From assembly GCF_905220365.1 (NCBI RefSeq), contig NC_061128.1, forward strand, positions 4,464,001 to 4,528,000: a stretch of DNA of 64,000 nucleotides. Direction: 5' to 3'. The translations under genes and the position numbers were made by a program. Shown here piece after piece: positions 26,496 to 40,612 of this stretch. The notes under the pieces were generated by a model, which saw only the letters and a program-made list of their open reading frames with translations, was not told the origin of the DNA and ran no database searches. The DNA comes from Vanessa cardui (lineage: Eukaryota; Arthropoda; Insecta; Lepidoptera; Nymphalidae). Positions within the stretch are counted from its first letter, which is position 1. Every line of letters begins with the position of its first letter.

Positions 26496-29400
26496 CTGAA
26501 CAAAAAATATATAACTCATTACAAAACCACACATCTATTTTGAATATACCAAATTTAGTTACAATAAATACCTAGCAATAAAAAAATGTATATTGTACTA
26601 TATTGTATTAGGTAACAATCATCTTTTTGTAAAAAAGGAACAGTTTATAAATATCCAATTGCTAGGCTCAGTCCTATAAAAAACTTTAACCTAAAGCTTC
26701 AGTGAAATCAATTGTTTTATAAAATATTAGTATTCCCAAAAGTTAGCGGCACTAAACTATATAAGCCCAGCTGACAAAGATCGACCGATAGCCGAGTCAT
26801 TGTCCGAACTAACCATCATTAGGGCGGACAATTTGGAGGCGTTACGACCCGCCCGTGATACCGAAATTAATATCATTTGAACTCAACAACTCTTTCACAC
26901 GACATCTCTATTCTTCAAAATTAACATGACCATGAATAATCTAAGCTTTAATGCGTATTTGATAAACAAATAACCTCTATAATAGCGCTGTGGTCGCGTT
27001 GGTTGCGCGCGAGAACAAAGGCGGGCCATTCCGAAATATTACAAAAGTCGTGTCACAACAACGGCCAATTAAAATAGTGGGCCAACTGGAAATTTCATTA
27101 ATTAAATACTCAGCGTCTGTACACAGCCGTGATTAGTTTCGTATCATATGTACTTATTTATATAATGAGGAAAGCAGATTATAATTAACTTATTATATGC
27201 GTTGTGATTTCTGAAAGACATCCACAAAAAAATTGGTTAAGATTATTCTCATGTTTTAACAGAACTATTACTATTGTTTTTCAAACAATAAAATATTTAC
27301 TATACAAACGATTAATATATAATTTACAATTTCATATTCAATGTAGAAAAAGAAACGGTAAAGTTTATAAAAGCAAAAGTAACGCGTCAATATATGTAAG
27401 TTTAAATAAAACACGTATACGAAATCACCCTATTCAATTTATTCAGCAATTATTATTTAACATTGAACGCAAACATATGTACAATGCAAGGGCAATGATA
27501 ATTGTACGATTGAAACTCGCGGATTGGTGGATCTACACGGGGGGACCATCCCTTGTCTATACCCTTATAAAATAAAACAGGGTAAGAACTGTACTCTATG
27601 GTCTGCCTGCGGCGCACTGCGGGTAACTAATAGTTGGTTCAAATCGAAACCTATATTTATTTCATATCGATATAAATCTATAAATAATACATTGTATTTT
27701 TCTTACAAAGTTGCGAAGTGCATAGTTGGTGTTTTATTTCTGTTTTCGATTCTTTTATGTAATATATACTTATAACAAAAAAAATATTGCTTTAAAGCAA
27801 TGGCACAGCTATAATAACGTATTGAAAAATCAATTTCGTTGAACAATTTAAATTTTATTTTTAGAACAGACATGATCGGACGTCCGTTTTCTATTCCATT
27901 TTTAAATCTAAGAAAAAGTTTTAACTTAGCAAAGACAGACATAAAACTTGACTTAATCGTACAAATTAAGTAGAACTGTGTTATTGCCGATACAAATTAA
28001 TTATATAAATTTATTCTTAATTGGCCTCGATTCCTTATCTTAACTACCTTTCTTATCTATAATTTAGTTTCCTAAATTTATTTAAACATGACAATAACGC
28101 CTTGACCTTACAAAAAAAAAGTAAAAGAAACCAACGCATATCGTATTACTTTTATTTTTTACTAAACAAAATAGAAAACAGATAATATAAAGATTATAAA
28201 TAAAAAGATTACCTACTAATATTTTTTTATGTTCAAAATAACACCAACAATGGAGGCTTTACTTAACCCATTAAAAATAGTATTACTATAATAATAGGAA
28301 TATGATTTAAATTCAAAAGCTTTTATTTTACGAAGAAATACACTTTTTTAAATAATGTCAAAACTCACACATCCAAAAAGATATACCTAAGTGTTATTAT
28401 ACATGTGTGCATAAAATAAACGAATAACGATGACTAACTACAACATCAAGTCAACAATATCGATTAAATGGAAAACGTGTCCTTTTTTAAGTCTCAACAC
28501 CGATTTGTTGATGTTATAAACTATCTGCTTAATAAAACTGGGTCTTACGTGCCTCGTTTGCAACGATCTGCCCGCATCGAGTAGATCCAGGTGCTGATCG
28601 TAGCGAGAGATTACCAGAGATTCTTATCAGAGCGCCCGTAGTCGAAAAAAAAAGTGAATTTAGTATTGCTCGTCGAAATATTAATTAGTTCTCGTGGTTG
28701 TCATCTTGAAAGCTATAGATTTATTCGCCCTTTTCTTTTACTGTAGGAATTTAATGAAATGTATATTGGAAATAATAATATCGATTAAGAAGCAAATTGA
28801 TGATTTACCTACACCCACATATAGGAACTTCATGATAAATTTAATAAAAAACGCTCAACAACGCTCTACCAAACGCAATCATATTGTTATAGTACCTACT
28901 CATATTAATAGTTATAAAAGTAAATATATTGTTATATTCAATGGTTTATTTAAATCTTTGTAATGTTTAGTATATTGTTCGTCATTACAGCAAACACGAA
29001 ATAAAACAATAATCAGTCGCCAGCGTCACATTAAGCCGAGTACACACACAACGTTTTGACAGCGTCCACGACACCGGCAGCCACCCCTCGTTCACAATGC
29101 CACCAGCGATGGCAACCCGATAACGTATGAATAATTCCTGTTATCGCACCATCTCGCCACATGCCCTACCTGCCCCATACCATGATGACAAAATCGGCAA
29201 ACGATGCGACTCTATAATATGTGACTCGAACAAAACATCGAAATGGAATTGTTCGGGCGCGTATCATAGTACGGGGGCTGCCGACGCTTTTTATTCATTA
29301 GATCAGCTAGTTTCGGCCATTGTGTCGGATATGTGTGCTAAGCCTTGATTGTTTGGGGATTTTGCAGCAGATTTAATTATTTTCATTTTATAATAAAGAA

Positions 29401-29689
29401 TATCATGTCCGTTGAATATATTTTAGTTTAAATACCAACTTGGCATTATTTCGACTTATTTATATAAAGAATACAATTTTCAAATAAAAATACACATTAC
29501 ATACAAAAATATACATTAAGAAATTATCGATATTTAATATATTACGGAAACATGAAATTATTAATGTATTTTGAAGATGTTTAATCATTTTAGTTATTTA
29601 ATTTAGGAAAAACTGCGATCGATGAATTTAATTAAAGTAAATAATAAATTAAATCATAAACCAATCATAGCAAATTCTCACAGCCGGCA

Positions 29690-29785
29690 AACAAAACACC
29701 GGAATTGAACCCCAACCCCTGCCCCCATGTACCCCCGGCAGATGCAGCCCGAGATCTTATCATCACGTCGCGCCACAGGGCACTG
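29690..29785 (-). repeat. tRNA-derived SINE fragment with G-quadruplex motif
   Basis: On the minus strand an A-box-like segment (TGGCGCGACGTGATGAT) is followed about 50 bases later by a B-box-like GGGTTCAATTCCGG, in tRNA-like order. Between them, and overlapping the B box, are four runs of four or five G (plus-strand C runs at 29710-29713, 29716-29719, 29722-29726 and 29732-29736). The fragment is degenerate and has no clear tail. Confidence 0.45.
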
Positions 29786-32700
29786 AAAGTGTTGTTCAAA
29801 TTGACGGTAAGTTTATTCTGTAACGGTTTTTGTGAGGCCCCTTTTAAATAATCACAGCCTTAATAATACCGAAAATGTTAATTTGCAACTGTTTTTTGTT
29901 AAATATACATTAAACAATGTTGCCATAAACATGATACTTTAATTTGGTTTAACACGTTCAAATTTAGAAATTTAAATAGTAAAAACGATCAATAACATTT
30001 TAAATTAAGAACATACATAGCTACAGATTATAAAATGATGAAATTCTCCTCAGTTAAGTAGGTTAAGAATTATGGAATAGGATCTTTTTTTGAGTTACCT
30101 TTTTTTAAGTAGCTTAAAATACTTAATAGACAATAATAAATAAGTGTATTAAATAATTTTACTTTATATACAGCGAAGCAATCAGGCTCAACTATGAAAT
30201 CTAATAATAATTTACTGAGTAAATTATTTAAATTGAAACCGAATTACGAAAATCGAAATGTATTTACTTTTAATGTTTTTTAACCTAATATTATACATTC
30301 ACGACGTAATCGATATTGACCCAAATAAATAGCTAATAACGTTTCACAAATCATTTATCGCTAATACTACTTAGGTACTTATATTCGTATTATGTAAGTT
30401 TTTGACAAAAACATAACTAACTTGATGAAAACTTCCTTGCGATAATCCACGAGTTAATTCATAAGAAAAATGAGGAATTGCAATTGTATCTTAAGTTTTC
30501 ATTCAAAAATTATTAATCGTTTCAAAACGCATTGGTTTATTGGTTTCTCAATTATTATTGTATTTTAAGGCGTGGTCTGACAGCCAGCCCTTCTTATATG
30601 CTCCTTCGCGCTGGGAAACGCACCCTACTCACCTTAATACACACGCAAGTAGGTAGGTTAGGTACCTACGTTCTACATTATAACAATTGTAGGTACCTAT
30701 TTATTAATTATCGATAAATAAAAGCTATTTTTTTTTAATTCACTAAATGATACATTCGTTGCGTAATTAAATACAATGTAGCGTTATTCCTATATCCTGA
30801 CAATTATTTTATGGCATTTTAATATTAGATTAAATGATCTCGGCAGCGAGAACACAGGAACAGCGTAATCTTTATTTATGAATAATTAATATTAATGTCA
30901 TTAGTCTTAGAGACTAAATAAAATGTATCAAGTGTAGAAATAGTGTATCGTGAGAAAGTTCCCAGCGAGCGCCAAGGCCATCCGGGCAGCGTCGTCCAGT
31001 CTGCCGCGGTTTATTTGCACGGCCGCGGCGCATCCGAATGCGGAGTGCGTGCTGGCGCGTGTGTCGCCGGCTTAACCGGCAACACGCACGCCAACTTATC
31101 CCTTCGAGTTATTGTCTTTAGTAGTGTTATCCTTTGTTCCAGCACCATATCATTATGTACTTCGTCATCGGCGATCCCGTGACCCTTATGCCGTGCGTTG
31201 TAAACGCTACAATTCCCCGACATGCGTCTCTTGTGAAATGTCCGACGTGTTAGCGAATGATAAATGTAGGCGTCAGTATCGCGTATCGGATCTCGCCGTT
31301 CGCACGCCGAATTAATTTTAATTTATTGATCGTCGTATCGACGCCAAGTATTTTAGGTACCTACTAAGGCAGACCAGCGGTCGCTTGTTTAATGACTATT
31401 AACAACAATGTGTATAAAAAGTTAAAGTAACTGATACTAATTCAATTTAAGTGGGAAATTGCAAAAAACCCTGATGACAGCGTGACTTTGGTCCTGGTCG
31501 CCGTAGGTACCTACCGTTACACGACACACGTGGAAAAATAGGTGTCGAATTCGCAAAAGATGAAAAACGAACTCTGTCGCGATAGAAACGCGTAATTTAT
31601 TGAAATATATTCATTAACATCGTGAGAATTATGCAATTTTAAACCTCGACATGATATTATTAAAAGTAATTTAAAATTTATTTGCCTTTGACGCTTCTGA
31701 TAAGTTTTTCTTATAATTTAAAAAGCGTTCGGAATGTATTATTTTAACATATGTTAGTCTAACATAATCTTTAGATTAATATATCAAATTTACATACAGC
31801 GAGGTTAAACATGTATCGACAAGCACGACATTATTATACTTTTAAAATATATTAACGTTAATTTTTTATCTATACTTTCAACACGTCTAATGGCTTCATT
31901 AACATCCGCTGATAAATTGAAAAAGCATAAACATGTAACTATACATTGATAGATATAATTGACGTAAATATAACAAACAATAACAGTTTCAATAAAAAAC
32001 TACGAAACTGAATTCAAACAAATACCGACGATTTATGTAATATAATCATATTACATTTACATAAAACATTTCATTGATCCGAAACAAAAAATATAAATTC
32101 TACGAAAATTATTCTGAATGTAAATAAATAAGTCTTTATTACACAATGGAAATTTTAATTTAAACTGACATAAGAAAAGGATTTTAATTAATTTAATTTA
32201 TTACTGTTTAGCGAAGAATCCGAAGTAAAGTAAAACAATGCCAGTCTTACTTTGATTATTTTTAGTACTTTAGGTAAAGTTCACAAAGGAATAAGTACCT
32301 CAAATAAGTCATGCACATTGGATCATTACTTAGGTGCGACGTGCCAGTAATCCACTGTTTAGTTTTTGCTTAACGTGTTGTTTAAGCATAAATAAATAGA
32401 ATTAAAGAATTTAACGTATGCAAAAATCGGCTCTATTGCGAAGTCACAAATGTCAACGTCGTGAAACAAGCTTTGAAACACTTTTCATGTTTGCAAGTGC
32501 TTTAGTCGTATGTTTAGGTACAGGCAGACTATTGTAAGCGCTTCTAAGTTACGCCACACATGTAGTTGATATCATTTACATTTATGTAACCATTATGCGC
32601 CGATTCAATACAAAGTATCCTTCTAATTCTTATAAGTGTTGTACTTGTACACCCAAAAAATGTTTTACGAGCTCAACACTCGCGTCCCGAATGGTAAATC

Positions 32701-35700
32701 GTTCGCCCGGGCGGTCACCTCACGTTACGTTTTGATTGGATTATAATGCTTTTATATTACGATTCTTATTATTACGGTTGGCTACCGTGGCGTGTGACAG
32801 GCGACGTCGGGAATAACAACTAGTGACGGTGAGCGGAAGAACGTTCGCCCGAACGACAAGCCTCGCGTCGATCGATTCGAACTTGAGCCCGCTTAATATC
32901 CGGGTTCAATTTTACTAGTCGATATTCCGTTTGACGAATTCGCTGCGTGGAGAAGTTTTAATTAGGCTCTGTGAAATTATCGATTTATTCGATTACGTAA
33001 CCGTTTAATATATATAGATAAGACTTCCGTTTCTTTAATTGCAAATTTTGGGACTGGTTTACCTAAACTCATTATGTAATGTAAAGGTTTAATTTTCGAA
33101 TTGATAATGTGGAGTGTCAGTCTTCATAAACGACAGGAGCCGTTAAGCCGAATCGGATTATGCCGAGTGTAGATTTGAGTCGTCGTGGGTGTCTCGCAGT
33201 GATTTATAGCCCCGTATCGAAGCTATAAAGTTCCTCTACACATAACGCGTTGCTGTTAATAAAGATGAATTGTGAAACGCTTAAAACAGCGGGCAACTGA
33301 TCAACGAACGATTGTTTTGTGAATTGGTACGGGGAAACTGGTTTCTAATCGACGCTGCGTCGCATTCGCCGTCTCTTTACTACCTTATTAGATATGTGAA
33401 CTTTATGATAATCGAATCGTATCGACTATTAGTAGACTATCGAAAGATTGATACTGTGGTAAAATATCATGTCACTCCTAATTTGTGGTGCATTTTGGCA
33501 CTGTTACTTTTTACTTGTTATATTAAAAAGATAGTTTCAGTAACAATTTCTTCTCAGTGCAACAGCGGTGGCGAGCATTTCTTTGCATACAGGACATGTA
33601 ATTTTAAGTGCACGCGCCCTGCATACGCAATGCGCCGTTGCCCGTTGGTACCCGGGGTGGGTACATTGTATTTTTATTTTCTTACGAACCCATCACTTCT
33701 CATTAAGTGGCGTTTGGAGAATAACTTAACATCGGTAATGTCCGGACACGAATTTTATTGTTATTGCATTTTAATAAATTTCATTGTTCGAAGACTTGTC
33801 AATGGTACTCTTTCATTTCCGACTAAGGAAGGAAGTAGCATCTTGTGGTTCTGTTTATTGGGAAGATTCGGACATTCCTTGAATCAAAACATACTGCAAC
33901 TCAAACAACTCAAACAACAAACAATCTTATCTTAATTTATTGCACAAGAAATCAGCAACACGAATTCGTAACGTACCTACTCTTTACTCTATAAACAATA
34001 CCGGGATTCCGAACAATTCAAAATATTATCATAGAGAAACATTACTATTGCATTATGTTCGTTGTACAAATGAATAACTATAGAAAGTAACTAAACTCAA
34101 TACCAATGAGCAATCGAGCAATGAAATATTTCATTTTCGGATCAAAGTTCGGCGGTTTAACTTTGGACAGAGTTCATAGATCCGTAAAAGTATCTCATAG
34201 CGACCGCGACCACAGCATCGGATATGTCACGGTACACTTGTGATTCACTTGATCAAACACACCGACGCTTTGCGATGCCGGCGGCGTACGCGCAGCCTAG
34301 AAAATTTCCACTACACTTGACTCGACAGTTAACTACGGAATGGACTAGTTAATTGTTAATATTAATTCGATCCCCTGCAAATACGGTTCACGTTAAATTT
34401 ATTATTTATATTCGCAGCGACAGCGAAGTATATTTTATACGCTTTTTGCTCTGAGTATTACTCACTAGACGTGCGTACTCATATAGACAATTATACAGTA
34501 GGCAGTAATAAACATCTTTATTCATATATGTTACAAGGATAAAAAGGATAAATATTAAAATTTCAATGTATTCGCATTTAATATTTGAGATGTATTCTAT
34601 GAAAACATTATTAAGTTTAATATAAAATACGACTATAAAGGACTTTGTTTATTATCATCGTAAGCGGTAAATAATTCAGCGGCACTTAGCGGCCTAACTC
34701 ATAGCACATTTGAATTATGACAATAGACATCTGACGTACAGCAGCTATGGCCGAGACACGACATGAGCAGAATATGAGTTGCCGTAATCATTTCAATAAT
34801 TAATAACCGCGCGCTCACGATGTCTACCATTAAACGTGATCTAAGCTCTCGGCTTTTCAACGTGGAATCAGGTAAATTGTTTTACGATAGGATTTATAGG
34901 GTTATACGAATAGCGAAATTACGTAGCTGGCTAACGTCGGGGTCTCTCTGACCCCACAATCTTGACAATGGCCGGGTGAGAGACCGAGTGTTCCAATAAT
35001 AATGCCTATAATGACGGCGCCGGCCGGCAGCCATGGCGACTTACATAACCGCGTGACTTGCGCATTACGGTATCGGGAGAAAAATACAAGTACGCACAGG
35101 GACGGAATTACAACTATTCCATATAATACTATTCATTAATACACCACACAGATACAAAACACATTATAATGTATTTGTTAAATTATGTTTCACTGGAATT
35201 GCTATTTTATAATCATTACAAACGGAGCAGGCGACTGCTACATATTTATTGGTATGAACGTAGGTAGTTAGTGAAAGGACCGTGTGACTTTTGATGGACT
35301 TTCGAAACAAACATACTTGATGTTTGTTTACTCAATTACGTTGATATCTTCATGCTCATTTCATATATTTACATGAAGATATTGTAAAAGATTTACTGAC
35401 TAATATAAGGAAAATGATCAAAGGCTGATTTACATTAAATAAGATATAGTATAATTTGCCGTGAAAATAAACGGTATTTTTAATGGTTTTTATTGTTATT
35501 AAGTTCGCCCCTGTGCATACGGTGTCTTACCCGCTCGCTGATCGTCAACAACCTATAACTTAATCCGGTATCGACTTGAGCAGGTTTACCGAGCTCCAAA
35601 CTATTAACCGACCTCAAATAATCAATATTTGATTTGAATATAGCTTATATTTTAATATAATTACATCGTATATCAATACAAAACTGTTTTATAGCGATTA

Positions 35701-38700
35701 AGGATATGTAATTTGGTTTCAAGAAATAGAAATACTATATTAAGCACAACGATTAATTTTATAGTAAGGTTAGACCGACTATTTTTAGTAAATGCATATT
35801 GATAAATTTAAATTATTAGATAACAAGATGTGACGTCATAACAAGTGTCGTACATTAGATTTTAATTCATAAAAAAATATGAAATAAAATTTATAAATAT
35901 TTCGTCAAAGCTAAGTAGACTTTTACGTCCTTGCGAATAAATTAAAAACTTCTAGTAATTGAGACGTTAACTATTAACAAGATTATTACTCAAAAGTAAG
36001 TCGTCCCGGCTTACGCGGCAACAAATTTAAATCTTTAATTATAAAATCGGTACTGTTAATAAAGATATATCATGACATCGATAATCGAGTTAAATACACT
36101 TATAAAAATTAATAATTAATAGCTCGATATGATATATTAAATACTGTTAAAATGTAATGTGGCAAGAGAATTCGCTAATGTATCTATATCAGCGATCATA
36201 GCTAATAAATCAGTCTTACGACTTACTCGCGGACATAAAGCGGACATTATAATCAATGTTGCCATTCGCTGACAGGTTGTAGCAATCGTCACCTGTGACG
36301 TGGTGCCAACACTAGCATTACCTGTACAGTCAGCAACACAACTATTATAACATAACCAAGATTACACAACGAAAGGGCATCATATCTATATTATATCAAG
36401 TTTATTACTTTTGAAATGAATATAACAAGTTCTATTGAAATTAGAAACCAGAAACGCTTATCTATTATTTTATCATAGATGACTTTATAGAAAATTTACT
36501 TTGATTTTTAGCGACTTATACGATAACAGCAGGTACATTATCACAATAATTAAAACTACATAAACACTTATAACAACTAGTGATTTTTAAAATCTTAATA
36601 AAAAATCTCTTCCGACACATAAAAAAATAACGTTTGAAAACTATTCTATAAGATTGATTTTTAAAAATAAGTCTATCAAAATTATAATTGAACTACTTTA
36701 ATTGATAGGTGACATCACAGCTTTATCATTGTGGAGGTTTTTTTTTTATAATTTATTATATGAATACTTATTAAGTACTTAAAAAACTAAAAGTATGTTA
36801 GTAGACAATGTTGCATAACACTTAAAAAATAGACAATGTCACGACGTATGTCAGCTAAATATAACGCGTCAAATACTGATTTTGTTACCACAGGTAAGCA
36901 AACAATATAATTTTTGCCGAAAACAAACTTAAAGTTAGCGGCACAGATAACTAAGAGTTAGGGAATGCACCCGCAGCGCGATCAGCGCTTGATGATAGTT
37001 ATTTAGCTTGCACGCGCCGCTCGACCACAGATTATATATCCACTTAAATCGTCTATCCTTATAGTCTTAACAAATTCCACGTTCGACGGATGAATAAGGA
37101 TTTGATACTATGTTAACGAAATAATAAAGTACTGTCCGATATTTTATTACTGTGTTACGTGATTTGTATGTTTAGTTGACAGACACATACCTACTCGGAG
37201 TAACATTAAAACGAAAACTTTGCCCTTCATTATTATTAACTTAAAGAGTATAAAAGAATACTAATAAAATACAATGTGCTTGTGTATGACTCATATTAAT
37301 TAGGTACTTATATGAACTTTTGGTAATAAATGAAAGATATGAATGTATAATTTGACGCAAATGGATTATTGATAAACAAAGGCACTTTGATTCATTACGA
37401 TATACCTCGTATTTTTCATTAGCTCGTAGCAGCATAATATAATCGAAATGTTTATAGCAAATTTCGATAACGATTACAAAGATAGATGCGGCGTGATATC
37501 GCGTCTCGAGCGCAACAAAGACAAATGCTGGAAACTTTACACAAAGGTATGAATGGATAGGTCCATTCTTTGCGAACGGCCTGTAATGAGTCTATGTAGG
37601 GTGCCCGCTGGTAGCCAGCACAAAGCAACGTCGTATAAATCATGGCTCGCCAGGAAATCATTCATCCTTAGTAATGTGCTGCGAAAATAGCCTTCCAGGC
37701 GGAACGACTCGTGCGACGCTAACGCCCTCTGCCCTAAATGTTTTAACCTAGAAAATATGGCATAATGAAAACATAAATCTCATTTAAGCGATTTCAGCAA
37801 GGTGTTGAGCGTATAGCACTCGCTGAATATTCCAAATTCCTTTCGTTTCGTTGCAAAAGTGAGGTGTGTTTGATTTATTAAATTTTGTCGCCCATTATAA
37901 TATATGTCTTGACACGGAGCCAAGGTTTCAAATTTCTCGTTAAAGTTAAAGTTCACATTATAATAAGCTACATTGAAATGTTGGACTACAATTATTAATT
38001 TACATATTAAGCGCTCGACACTTTCAAGTCGGTATTTTTCATGACGAAAATATGTAGTTTTAAAATGACTTTATTTTGTATTTGAGGTCTCTCTAGAGTG
38101 GAGTAACATTTTTTAAATAGCTGCTGCTTAAATCTGATGTTACCCAGGGGATGTTAGTAACCGCAAAGCGACATATGACAAATCGTGACATAACCACCGA
38201 CTCATCCACACCGCTCTACTTGCAAATATACAAATACGGTCACCAAAACAAAGAAGCAAACGAAAGTCGACCTTACGACGATATAACAGAAGTTTCTAGT
38301 GTGTTATTTTAACGTATACTTATGTTAGAGTCCTTTTTTGTCTGAACGCACACGAATTCTTGTGGCCGGGTCGCATGACTTCGCTACCTTCATCCATCAA
38401 GCTCTCCGCGCATCACCTTCATCGTAGCAATCGACCGGAAACAGGGACCCAAGACTCCAAATTGGACCGAGGTCCTCAAATAAATCCCAATGTAAACAAA
38501 ACTATCAATCTTACAGTATATAATTCGACAAAAAACGTCTCGAATCCGGTTACATAAGCATAAGTAGGTAAATAAAATAAAAAGTCACTTAAGATATCAT
38601 TCATACAGTCATAAACACTGCATGTTCGACATTTTCAAATTAGTAAAAAATGTAATGCGATGTAATTTTTTAAAATACCACAATCAGATGGTGAGCCAGT

Positions 38701-39325
38701 GGAATTCCTGCCACATGGGATTTAAGTAGAACAACCGCCTGACATTGAGTTCGACTTGGTTTTGATAATAAGCATCAATATTTGGATGCAATCAATCAAA
38801 CCTAATCACGCGAAAAACATAAAAGCAAAATGAATACATTAAACTAGTGAGCGACGGCTGCTCACCGAAGCGAACCGAATCGTTTTTATAAGAATCTAAT
38901 AATGAGCGATTATATGAAAAAAGAACTCGCCAGGGAACCGTGTACCCGCCGTATTAAACATTATTTTCATGACGTCAGCAACTTCATTAATTAACTTTTA
39001 ATAAGATGACTCAAGGTGTACCTACGTAAACAGTGTGTTTTGAATTAAATTCTTAATGCGATGCTTATTATTTTGTTCAAACAATCCATAACAATAATTA
39101 CTTAAATCGATTAATTTAAAATTAAAGGGCTTGTAACTCAGTCTACACGTGGCCGAAGTTATTTTTTTATCATCAGAAGCATTTCATTCAAACGTATAAA
39201 AACTGGCAAGTTTAACTTCGCAAATTTGTAAATCTCGTCGTTGTCAAAGACGTTTCACTTCAACAATTTTTTTTATAAACTTATAGCGTGAGTTATAAAT
39301 TTTAAAATCGTATCAAAACCTGAGA

Positions 39326-39395
39326 CTCCGCGGGAATCGAACCTTCTTGTATTTCACACTTAAGGCGCGCTGCCTGCCGCAGCGTAACCGATTTG
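39326..39395 (-). repeat. tRNA-derived SINE fragment
   Basis: On the minus strand it has GGTTCGATTCCCGCGG (B box), preceded by AGCGCGCC and AAGTGT. It shares the order GCGCC, AAGTGT, AAGGTTCGATTCC with the fragment at 11286-11350, so the two are probably relics of one family. The A box is weak. Confidence 0.4.
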
Positions 39396-40417
39396 ATGCC
39401 AAACAGTCATAAACGACATTCGCCACATTTCCGAGTTTAATATTTATTAAATGTATATAACTAAACATAGTTTAATATGAACCAATAAACTGATAAGTAC
39501 TTACGTTATTTGATAAAATCAGACCTTCGTGAGTTACATATACAAGTATACATAGAATTATGTATAACTAAGTTTACAACAAAATGACTGAGCAATAAAT
39601 TCTTTCAAGCGTGTTACGAGGATAATATTAAAGTCGAGTAAAAACTTTCTTAATTAGGTCAACTCGTCCCTTGTTTAGAAGCTATATCGATCGATGGGGC
39701 AGTCTTGCAACCACCAACGCAAACTACAACATTGTCTTGAAACAGACATTTCATTCAAAAAGCTAGTTATGCAACACGATTACAAATGTGAAATTATATA
39801 TTAAGAACGGATATATTACGTTACTTATTTGATTCATGTAAATTAATTATAGAATATTTTTAGAGTATTTTTTTGCTGTTACAAAATTATAGATACGACT
39901 TACCTACTTACCGTATAACATACTATTTTTAACTTTAAAATATTTTAAAGTATTACATCATCGTAACTTATAAATAAACGAAAAAACTGTTAATTATGTA
40001 ACAGCACCTACATTACATTTATAATTTAATATAGAAAGTTTATAAGATTATTTTTTTAAGTTTTAGCGTCTGTTTGTGTGTACAATTACTTTGTAGGCAA
40101 TAAAATTAAACGCTCCACTGTTTGTTTGCGGTCGCTGGATCGATTTTTCTAATTGTAACAGGCGTCGTCGGTTCAGCAGAAAGTAGTTTCTCATTCACGT
40201 CACTAAAAAACGGCATGCAAGCTTCTACTATTAAAATAAATATAGTGTTGACATGAACTATGTATTTTATATATCTTATTATAAAATATGTAGCCATAAT
40301 ATTTTATAAATGTGTTTGTATACACGTGTGTGTCTTTGTGTGATTTGAATTTAATAATAACATTTAAAGTCCAGAGGTACCAAGTCGATTTTAAATTATT
40401 CAAAATATATATATTAA

Positions 40418-40612
40418 ACTAGTAGTCGACTGGGGCTTCGCTGGCGTTTTAGGGTGTTGGTTGTCTTGTGTTAGTCAAAAAAGCCTATGTCCTTTCTTGG
40501 AGCTCAAGTTTGCTTCATACCAAATTTCATCAAATTCCAATCATCAGTATGATCATGAAAGACAGACAGAACAACAGAGTCACTTTCACATTTATAATAT
40601 TACTATAGAAAT
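40418..40612 (+). repeat. SINE/LINE-tail repeat, copy 2
   Basis: It has the same architecture as the copy at 4075: ACTAGTAG start, GGCTTCGCTGGCGTTTTAGG, CATACCAAATTTCATC, a GACAGACAGA run and a CACTTTCACATTTATAATAT tail. It is more diverged in the GGTTCAGCGG segment and slightly shorter. It lies in the first intron, antisense to the gene. Confidence 0.7.

Noticed and set aside
29765..29785. Minus-strand ALWRD-like translation suggesting a C-terminal GATA finger
   Set aside because: The flanking residues lack CXXC pairs, and the segment lies in a tRNA-like repeat on the wrong side of exon 2.
35344..35382. Inverted repeat with 11-bp arms (ATATCTTCATG) and a 17-base spacer
   Set aside because: About one is expected by chance; the stem is too short for a microRNA precursor.
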